Shown in pieces: positions 1 to 5,044 of a DNA stretch of 5,678 nucleotides. The stretch spans positions 1 through 5,678 of the forward strand of contig JAPLCS010000139.1 of NCBI GenBank assembly GCA_026392145.1, given 5' to 3'. The number at the start of each line of letters is the position of its first letter. Position 1 is the stretch's first letter. The position numbers were made by a program, and so were the translations under genes. This DNA is from Fimbriimonadales bacterium. GTDB lineage: Bacteria > Armatimonadota > Fimbriimonadia > Fimbriimonadales > Fimbriimonadaceae. The notes below the pieces were generated by a model, which worked only from the letters and a program-made list of their open reading frames with translations, did not search any database and had not been told where the DNA came from.

Positions 1-443
1 TCCACTCCACGCGACTTGAGGGTCACTCTAAGATCAATACTCTCTGTAGGTTGCTTCACAACAAAGGTATCAGTGGAAACTCTGGCATATTCATCTTTTT
101 GCCCATCGGTGCTTTGCCGAGGAGACCACTCCTTGTCCCCGCTCCAATCAGCCAAGTTAAACCATCTTCCCTTCCCAAGTGGCGTATTGATTCTCAATTC
201 AATGCGGATCGCTCCGTTCTCGCTATTGTCAATGTTCCAAGATGGAATGACTTCATTAAAGAGAAATCCAGGCTTGATTCCATTAAATTCCTTGCTCACT
301 TCACCGCTCATCGGAAAATTTACTCTCAGCGGAATTCGAACCAATCGTGCTTGAGAGGGCTGGTTACGAACGGCGTCTCCATTCTTTCCTGTAAAAGCAG
401 CCAAGCTACTCAAGCCAGCAATCAAAGCAAGGGCACCAACCAT
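1..443 (-). CDS. Secreted protein, N-terminal part, C39-peptidase-like (partial, runs off left edge)
   Basis: An uninterrupted minus-strand frame starts at the ATG at 443-441 and stays open for 147 codons to the window edge, so the C-terminal part is missing. Residues 1-19 form a hydrophobic segment (MVGALALIAGLSSLAAFTG) with little positive charge before it, compatible with a signal peptide or membrane anchor. An in-frame TAA four codons upstream limits the start, and a purine-rich AAGAGG lies upstream at a rather long spacing. The mature part has a pattern I recall from the N-terminal β-rich region of secreted C39-family cysteine peptidases: NEVIPSWN (63-70), IRIELRI (79-85), RW..LADW (93-100), DGQKDE (113-118) and RVSTDT (121-126) followed by LRVTLKS (138-144). 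The catalytic domain would lie beyond the edge, so the peptidase assignment is inferred from this prodomain-like pattern and is moderate at best. The plus-strand frames over this stretch resemble no family. Confidence 0.6.
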   Translation of the reverse strand, partial: MVGALALIAGLSSLAAFTGKNGDAVRNQPSQARLVRIPLRVNFPMSGEVSKEFNGIKPGFLFNEVIPSWNIDNSENGAIRIELRINTPLGKGRWFNLADWSGDKEWSPRQSTDGQKDEYARVSTDTFVVKQPTESIDLRVTLKSRGV

Positions 444-607
444 GTCCCGTTTTTACCTCTTTTTCACCTGGTTATAAGAATTGCCGTCCGTTCAAAGCAC
501 CTATTAGATTCGGTAAAATAGGGTTTCCTTTGTCTCTCATCAGAAACATTTTTGCGTCCGATGCAAGACAAACGGCCAACTTTCAACGAAGAAAGGTACA
601 GGCACCT
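444..607. other. Divergent intergenic region
   Basis: This 164-base gap separates the minus-strand secreted protein from the plus-strand E1 gene, so it should hold promoters for both. The plus-strand promoter is listed separately. For the minus strand, TATAAC (476-471, read on the minus strand) is a possible -10, but no well-spaced -35 is visible. A TTG-initiated extension of the E1 frame begins at 530, but its 26 extra residues do not look like the E1 family and it would start almost at the predicted transcription start. I treat that stretch as 5' leader. Confidence 0.5.
491..519 (+). promoter_or_regulatory. Putative sigma-70-type promoter for the E1/lyase operon
   Basis: A -35-like TTCAAA (491-496, four of six consensus positions) is followed after 17 bases by a -10-like TAAAAT (514-519, five of six). 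Transcription would begin near 526 and leave a leader of about 80 bases before the ATG at 608. The spacing and position are good, but matches of this quality also occur by chance. Confidence 0.4.
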
Positions 608-1780
608 ATGGCAACACTGCAGTCAAATAACGTTTTCAATAAGCTTGAATTCCTAAAGCTCATGATGCTCAGCCGAGAAGGCGACCGACGAGAAGGCATT
701 CTCCTCAGGCAGAGCAAAGGTTGGTTTCAAGTTTCTGGCATGGGACACGAAGCCCTTGGAGCACTTGCCTACCTCCTCAGAGAAGACGACTATCTCTATC
801 CCTATTACCGTGATAGAGGACTCATGCTTGCCCGTGGTCTCTCAACTTATGAACTAGCACTCGCCTACTTCGCAAAGCGAGGCAGCAGTAGCGGAGGCCG
901 ACAAATGCCCGGTCACTACAGTAGCCGGAAGCACAACGTTTTTAGTGTTTGCACTCCCACTGGCGGCGGCTGTTTACCCGCCTGTGGAACCGCTTGGGCA
1001 ATGAAACTTGACGGCACGGATAGCGTGGTTATATGCACAATCGGAGACGCAGCATCAAGACAAGGAGAATTCTTCGAAGCGTGGGCGTTCGCAGTTCAAG
1101 AAAATCTTCCCATCATCTTTATTCTCGAAGACAATAAGTACGGCATTTCAACCCCAACTGAGAAGTTTCTTCCCTTCCACCTAGGAATTTTCGATGAAAA
1201 TTCATATGTAAAAGTCGATGGTAGAAAACCTGAAAACGTACTCAATGCTGGCGAAATCGCTGTAAACAAAGCACGATCAGGTCAAGGACCAACCTTGATT
1301 TGGCTGGATATTGACCGCCTTTCTTCACACACATCTTCCGATGACCACCGAGTCTATCGAGACCTCGAAGACATTGAAGAAATGCAGCATCGTGACCCCA
1401 TTAGGTTGCTTGCCGAAGAACTCATCGCCGCAGGTCAACTCACCCAGGAAAGCTTCAAGGCACTTCAAGAAGAAGTGCAGGACTTGGTTGACAAGGATTA
1501 CTTAGCCGCTGAAAAAGCTGACGATCCAATCGCAGAAGAAGTCATGCGAGACTGTTGGGGAGCTGAAGTTGTGGCAGAAGCACCACCAATCGGCACCGGC
1601 AGAATGACCATGGTAAGTTCGATCAATCAAACCTTCCAGAAGGCTCTCGAGAACGATCCGAAAATAGTTTTCTTTGGTGAGGACATAGAAGACCCCAAAG
1701 GTGGCGTGTTTGGCATTACCAAAGGTCTAAGCGAACAGTTTCTACGGTTGGCGCCCGGTGTTCGAACTCCAGTTCATTGA
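608..1780 (+). CDS. 2-oxoacid dehydrogenase E1, fused alpha subunit plus start of beta subunit (5' piece of a broken gene)
   Basis: This is the α part and the first β residues of a fused α/β E1 of the pyruvate or branched-chain 2-oxoacid dehydrogenase complex. The enzyme uses thiamine diphosphate and Mg2+ to decarboxylate a 2-oxoacid and pass the acyl group to a lipoyl E2. Numbered from the ATG at 608, visible marks are GHEAL (46-50), YRDRG (67-71), the ThDP/Mg motif GDA (146-148) running to EDN at 176 and KYGIST, and the phosphorylation-loop-like SSHTSSDDHRVYR (239-251). The β-like part starts near residue 333 with MTMVSSINQTFQ and includes FFGED (about 355-359). From residue about 378 the frame departs from the family (LRLAPGVRTPVH) and stops at 1780. 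I prefer ATG 608 over TTG 530 because family similarity begins after it; AAAGG at 592-596 is a possible ribosome binding site at long spacing. Pyruvate versus branched-chain substrate cannot be decided. Confidence 0.85.
   Translation: MATLQSNNVFNKLEFLKLMMLSREGDRREGILLRQSKGWFQVSGMGHEALGALAYLLREDDYLYPYYRDRGLMLARGLSTYELALAYFAKRGSSSGGRQMPGHYSSRKHNVFSVCTPTGGGCLPACGTAWAMKLDGTDSVVICTIGDAASRQGEFFEAWAFAVQENLPIIFILEDNKYGISTPTEKFLPFHLGIFDENSYVKVDGRKPENVLNAGEIAVNKARSGQGPTLIWLDIDRLSSHTSSDDHRVYRDLEDIEEMQHRDPIRLLAEELIAAGQLTQESFKALQEEVQDLVDKDYLAAEKADDPIAEEVMRDCWGAEVVAEAPPIGTGRMTMVSSINQTFQKALENDPKIVFFGEDIEDPKGGVFGITKGLSEQFLRLAPGVRTPVH
1736..1757 (+). other. Frame-change and deletion junction inside the E1 gene
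   Basis: Up to codon CAG (1736-1738) the first frame reads ...KGLSEQ as expected. The frame used downstream reads F-Y-G-W-R-P-V from 1740 and continues as FELQFIDF. In the family a stretch of roughly 23 residues, of the form FP.RV.N.PLAEA.I.G.A.GLA, stands between SEQF and G.(R/K)PVFE. All of it is missing here. A lost segment of about 68 or 71 bases explains both the missing residues and the shift. The missing segment holds the β-subunit glutamate that activates ThDP by contacting the aminopyrimidine N1' (Glu59 in human pyruvate dehydrogenase E1β). Confidence 0.75.
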
Positions 1781-2498
1781 CTTCATTTCACCAGGCTGGA
1801 ATCAAATCGTCGCCAATATGAGCACCCTCCGCTGGAGAACTTTTGGTGAGTGGAAATGCCCTCTCACCATCTATGCTCCTTACGGCGCCTACCTACCAGG
1901 CGGATCCCTGTGGCACAGCCAATCCAATGAAGCCAGCCTTGCTCACGTACCCGGAATCCAAGTAGGCATTCCGAGCACACCAGAAGACGCTGCTGGAATG
2001 CTGTGGTCTGCAATTCACGGGAATGACCCGTCCTTCGTTCTAATTCCCAAGCACATTTTCCGAAAGCAGATGGATGTTTCATCGGTTCAGCCGCTACCGT
2101 TCGGCAAAGCAAAAGTCATGCAAGAAGGTTCCGACGTCACTATGGTGACCTACGGCAACACCCTTGAAGTCGTGCTCGAAGCCGCACAGAAGTCAGGCGT
2201 TTCGTGTGAAGTCATCGACCTCCGGTCCATAGTCCCTTGCGATTACGAAACCATAACCCAATCGGTCTCAAAAACTGGGCGGCTAGTGGTGGTTCATGAA
2301 GACACTAAGACGTGCGGTTTTGGTGAATCAATCATTAGCAATATGGTAAACACGCCAGACCGATTTAATCTCTTCCTCTCTCCGCCTCAACTGGTGTGCC
2401 GAGACGACGTTCATATTGGATACAACCCAATTTACGAATATGCCGCACTGCCCGATGTTGAACGAGTAATGGACGCGATTAATGTGGTGATGGAATAG
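1758..2498 (+). pseudogene. 2-oxoacid dehydrogenase E1, rest of beta subunit (3' piece of the broken gene)
   Basis: This frame continues the β subunit of the same E1. From the GTG at 1758 it encodes VFELQFIDF, then ISPGWNQIVAN, APYGAYLPGG and LWHSQSNEA with the family's catalytic-region histidine, then HVPGIQVGIPSTPEDAAGML. The C-terminal transketolase-like domain follows, with VTMVTYGN, CEVIDLRSIVPCD, LVVVHEDTKTCGFG and NPIYEYAALPDVERVMDAI. Its end matches a normal β-subunit end. There is no ribosome binding site before 1758 and the frame clearly starts in mid-domain, so the GTG is only the first possible start codon, not a credible gene start. Alone it would lack the N-terminal ThDP-binding portion. 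Together with the upstream piece it forms one gene from 608 to 2498 interrupted by the deletion; the intact product would have been about 660 residues. It is either a real pseudogene or an assembly artefact. Confidence 0.75.
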
Positions 2499-2500
2499 AA

Positions 2501-3670
2501 ATGGATCCTAACAAGAAGTACCGATTTGATACCGACTTGGCACATTTTGGCGAAGACCAAAAGCACCAAGGGGCGGTGATTCCACCTATTTATCAAAACT
2601 CCTTGTTTGTGTTTGACACAATGGAAAGCCTGTTGGACAACATGTACAACAATCCCGGCGGACCACCACACCACTACAGTCGGGTCAGCAATCCAACGCT
2701 TGAACTCCTAGAAAAGAAAGTTGCCCACTTCGAGGGCGGAGAAGCATGTAAAGTCTTCGCGGCTGGAATGACTGCCGTAACCATGGCAATCATGAGCCAA
2801 GTCAAAAGTGGCGACCATGTGGTGACGGTAGATGGTATTTACGGGCCCGCTAAGGTTCTGCTCACAAGCTATCTTGCTCGATTCGGAGTGGAGTGCACCA
2901 TCGTCGATGGCCGAGATACCCAAGCAATCATTGACGCCTGCAAACCCAATACCAAGCTCATCTATCTTGAATCTCCAACCTCAATCACCTTCCGACTTCA
3001 AGATGTTCCCGCAGTAGCTCAATTCGCTCGAAGCCGGGGCATTGTCACAATCATCGACTCCACCTACAACACACCTATCCACATGAAACCGCTGGATATG
3101 GGAGTTGATATCGTCGTCCACTCCCTCACCAAGTACTACGGAGGGCACTCAAACGCCACGGGCGGAGCAATCATCTCATCCAAAAAGATCATCGACAATA
3201 TCATCATGAATGAGGTTCTGATGATGGGAGCGTTATTGGGTCCATTCCAGTCTTGGCTCTTCACCCAAGGAAGCCGAACGATAAAAATTCGCCTGAAAGA
3301 GCACGAAAAGAACGCAAATACTATCGCGAGGTGGCTAGAGCAACAACCCCAAGTGAAGGTGGTTCATCACCTTGGTCTCGAATCATTTGCACAAAGAGAA
3401 GTATTCCAGTCCACGATGAAAGGATCATCGGGACTATTCTCCTTCGAAACTCACAGCCAGGACAAAGCGGAAGTCATGGAATTCTGTAACCGCCTCAAAC
3501 TATTCGGCCGTGGCATTTCATGGGGCGGATTTGAAAGCCTGGTAGTGGCGCAACATGTTCAACCAATGGACTATGCAGAGCCATCATGGTTCATTCGACT
3601 GTTCATCGGAATGGAGGACGTCGAGGACCTCAAGGAAGACATTTCAGCAGCGCTCAAAGCCTTCAAATAA
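2501..3670 (+). CDS. PLP-dependent Cys/Met metabolism lyase, cystathionine beta-lyase-like
   Basis: A complete 389-residue member of the Cys/Met-metabolism fold-type I PLP enzymes, of the usual family length. Visible active-site marks are YSR.SNPT (59-66; Tyr59 and Arg61 bind the PLP phosphate of the partner subunit), AAGMTAV (87-93), Tyr114 in IYGP that stacks on PLP, Asp186 in IIDSTYNTP that contacts the pyridine nitrogen, and Lys211 in HSLTKYYGGHS, the Schiff-base lysine. The C-terminal SWGGFESL (Trp341) resembles proteobacterial cystathionine β-lyase (MetC), where γ-lyases and γ-synthases usually have SLGG.ES; this favours a β-lyase that makes homocysteine, pyruvate and ammonia from cystathionine. 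Other β- or γ-elimination on sulfur amino acids remains possible. The cysteine typical of methionine γ-lyase after Tyr114 is absent. It starts two bases after the E1 stop, so it is cotranscribed and probably translationally coupled. An intrinsic terminator follows at 3691. No damage is seen. Confidence 0.9.
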   Translation: MDPNKKYRFDTDLAHFGEDQKHQGAVIPPIYQNSLFVFDTMESLLDNMYNNPGGPPHHYSRVSNPTLELLEKKVAHFEGGEACKVFAAGMTAVTMAIMSQVKSGDHVVTVDGIYGPAKVLLTSYLARFGVECTIVDGRDTQAIIDACKPNTKLIYLESPTSITFRLQDVPAVAQFARSRGIVTIIDSTYNTPIHMKPLDMGVDIVVHSLTKYYGGHSNATGGAIISSKKIIDNIIMNEVLMMGALLGPFQSWLFTQGSRTIKIRLKEHEKNANTIARWLEQQPQVKVVHHLGLESFAQREVFQSTMKGSSGLFSFETHSQDKAEVMEFCNRLKLFGRGISWGGFESLVVAQHVQPMDYAEPSWFIRLFIGMEDVEDLKEDISAALKAFK

Positions 3671-3690
3671 CGTCAACAGACAAAGCAAAG

Positions 3691-3724
3691 AAAAGCTCGC
3701 TGGCGCACACCAGCGAGCTTTTTT
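3691..3724 (+). terminator. Strong intrinsic terminator, probably bidirectional
   Basis: A 13-bp perfect stem (AAAAGCTCGCTGG at 3691-3703 with its complement at 3710-3722) closes a six-base loop (CGCACA). It is followed by a run of six T on the plus strand (3719-3724). It lies 20 bases after the lyase stop. On the minus strand the complement of the 5' arm also ends in four T, so it may also stop transcripts of the convergent dehydrogenase gene, whose stop is at 3752. Confidence 0.92.
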
Positions 3725-3751
3725 CATTGAACTCTGAACAATATTGAGCAA

Positions 3752-4800
3752 TTACTTTTTGATCGAAGCCAGGTCAATAACAAACCGGTATCGAACATCA
3801 CTTTTCAGCATTCGCTCATAAGCTTCATTGATATAGTCCATGGAAATGACTTCCACCTCAGCAACAATTCCTTTCTCGGCACAGAAATCGAGCATCTCTT
3901 GAGTCTCGCGGATTCCACCAATCATCGAACCCGCCAGCGATCGCCGTCACCAACCAATGAGAACGCGCTGATAGAGGCAGGATTGGGCAAACCAACCAAC
4001 ACCATAGTCCCGTTCAACTTGAGCAGACTCAGATAAGCATCATAAGAATGTTCAGCCGAGACCATATCCAAAATCAGATTGAACTTAGAGCCATGAGCAC
4101 CAAAATCTTCAGGGCTTGAGAGCACCACAAATTCATCAGCACCCAAAGCGAGAGCAGCATCGCGCTTCGATTCAGAGTGACTCAGCACCGTAACCCTGGC
4201 ACCCATCGCCTTGGCAAACTTCATCCCCATGTGCCCCAAACCACCCAGACCCACGATGGCAACCGAATCACCGGGCTTAACTCCAAAGTATCGAAGTGGC
4301 GAATAGGTAGTAATCCCGGCACACAACAAAGGAGCCGTGGCCGCCAAATCCATCCCTTCCGGCACCCTGACAACATACTTTTCGTCAACCACAATGTGGG
4401 TCGAATACCCGCCATGGTTCAACTCCTTACCATCTCGGGACTTAGAGTTGTAAGTCGCCGTCATTCCGTTATCGCAATACTGTTCTTCGCCCGCCAAGCA
4501 CTGTTCGCATGTACGACATGAATCAACAAAAACTCCCACACCTACGGTGTCTCCTACCTTCCAAATCGAGACACCGGCACCAACTTGGGTCACCTTTCCA
4601 ACAATCTCATGGCCAGGAACCATCGGATAAACAGCGTTACCCCACTCGTTTCTAGCCTGGTGCAAATCTGAGTGACACACTCCACAGTACAAAATCTCAA
4701 TCAACACATCCGATCCTGCAAGCTCTCTTCGATCAAAAGCCCAAGCTTCTAAAGGGGTAGTCGCGGAATGTGCAGCGTAAGCAGAGGTAGGTAGTCCCAT
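3752..4800 (-). pseudogene. Zinc-dependent alcohol dehydrogenase (cinnamyl alcohol/YahK-like) with a one-base frameshift
   Basis: A medium-chain zinc alcohol/aldehyde reductase of the cinnamyl-alcohol-dehydrogenase branch. From the ATG at 4800 the frame shows GVCHSD with zinc ligand Cys42, GHE with His64 and Glu65, structural-zinc cysteines 95, 98, 101 and 109, Cys160 in LLCAGIT, and the Rossmann motif GLGGLG (184-189). The SHSESKR stretch after the second β-strand suggests NADP(H). The first frame holds to Gly284, then reads DGDRWRVR and stops at 3922. One frame over, the expected end continues as [19 protein letters not shown] and runs to LASIKK with a TAA at 3752-3754. Restoring one base near 3946-3949 (LVG-G-RRSLAG) gives 349 residues, the normal length for this group. 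As written the product loses about 64 C-terminal residues and is probably inactive. An in-frame TAG four codons upstream supports the start; no clear ribosome binding site is seen. It converges with the lyase and diverges from the riboswitch unit. Confidence 0.85.
3946..3949 (-). other. Site of the single-base frameshift in the alcohol dehydrogenase
   Basis: On the minus strand GGT (Gly284) is followed by GA and then CGG CGA TCG, which encodes the family's RRS. Only one base is missing to make GGT-GGA-CGG-CGA, that is G-G-R-R, as the family expects. The missing base would be a G or another base of a Gly-like codon next to the G at 3948. There is no long homopolymer here. Confidence 0.75.
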
Positions 4801-4876
4801 TGGTTCAGTCTATTCTAAAAATCATGACCGAGGTGGGGCGGGAGCAAGTTAACCTCCGCATAACAAAGAACCTCTT

Positions 4877-4885
4877 TGATATAAT
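4877..4885 (+). promoter_or_regulatory. Extended -10 promoter of the riboswitch/pilin unit
   Basis: TGATATAAT is a perfect TGn-TATAAT extended -10 (TATAAT at 4880-4885). No good -35 is visible at 16-18 bases upstream (the sequence is about CGCATA), which is tolerable for an extended -10. Transcription would start near 4892-4894, only some six to eight bases before the first P1 base of the riboswitch. This placement supports both calls. Confidence 0.7.
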
Positions 4886-4899
4886 TGTTTTGGACTGTT

Positions 4900-4983
4900 C
4901 GCAAGGGGAGCCGTAAATGGCTGAGAGTGGAGAAATCCTTACCCTTTGAACCTGAACTGGTTAAAACCAGCGGAGGGATTGCG
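4900..4983 (+). ncRNA. TPP (THI-box) riboswitch aptamer
   Basis: All conserved elements of the thiamine pyrophosphate riboswitch are present in order. P1 is CGCAA (4900-4904) pairing with TTGCG (4979-4983). Next come GGGGAGCC (4905-4912) and GGCTGAGA (4919-4926), giving P2 and the CUGAGA pyrimidine-binding T-loop. A short P3 (GGA 4929-4931 with TCC 4936-4938) follows, then ACCCTTTGAACCTGA (4941-4955), the P5 hairpin CTGGT/ACCAG (4957-4961 with 4966-4970), and GCGGAGGG (4970-4977), the pyrophosphate-binding side. The family normally lowers expression of thiamine biosynthesis or transport genes when TPP is abundant. Here the only gene downstream in the window on that strand is the pilin-like CDS at 5045, 61 bases after P1. 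The upstream neighbour is divergent, so it is not the target. Confidence 0.96.
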
Positions 4984-5000
4984 TGGCTACTTCGGGTCAA

Positions 5001-5039
5001 ACCTGGCGTTCCGCGAAATATTTGCGGAACGGTCAAGGT
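5001..5039 (+). promoter_or_regulatory. Possible expression platform: hairpin that can cover the ribosome binding site
   Basis: An 8-bp perfect stem, CGTTCCGC (5007-5014) with GCGGAACG (5024-5031), closes a nine-base loop GAAATATTT. Beyond a small internal loop, ACCT (5001-5004) can pair with AGGT (5036-5039), which is the core of the Shine-Dalgarno sequence AAGGTG (5035-5040) four bases before the ATG. There is no T-run after the stem, so it does not look like a terminator. The layout fits translational control by the preceding TPP aptamer. The switching partner sequence was not identified, so the mechanism is an inference. Confidence 0.5.
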
Positions 5040-5044
5040 GAAAA

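Noticed and set aside
16..521. Two plus-strand open frames (16-354 and 51-521)
   Set aside because: They overlap the minus-strand secreted-protein gene, have low-complexity Ser/Pro/Leu composition and no recognisable motif; they read as antisense shadows.
530..607. TTG start at 530 adding 26 residues to the E1 alpha part
   Set aside because: The extra residues are basic and unlike E1 N-termini, and the TTG would lie about four bases after the predicted transcription start. ATG 608 is more credible.
1739..1760. Programmed ribosomal frameshift in the E1 gene
   Set aside because: There is no slippery heptamer with downstream structure, and a frameshift would not supply the roughly 23 missing residues.
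608..4983. TPP riboswitch as regulator of the ThDP-dependent E1 gene in the same window
   Set aside because: Tempting because both involve thiamine diphosphate, but the aptamer lies downstream of E1, past a terminator and a convergent gene, and reads away from it.
5007..5031. Intrinsic terminator between the TPP aptamer and the pilin gene
   Set aside because: The stem is strong, but GGTCAAGG follows it, not a T-run, so transcription termination is unlikely; sequestration of the ribosome binding site fits better.
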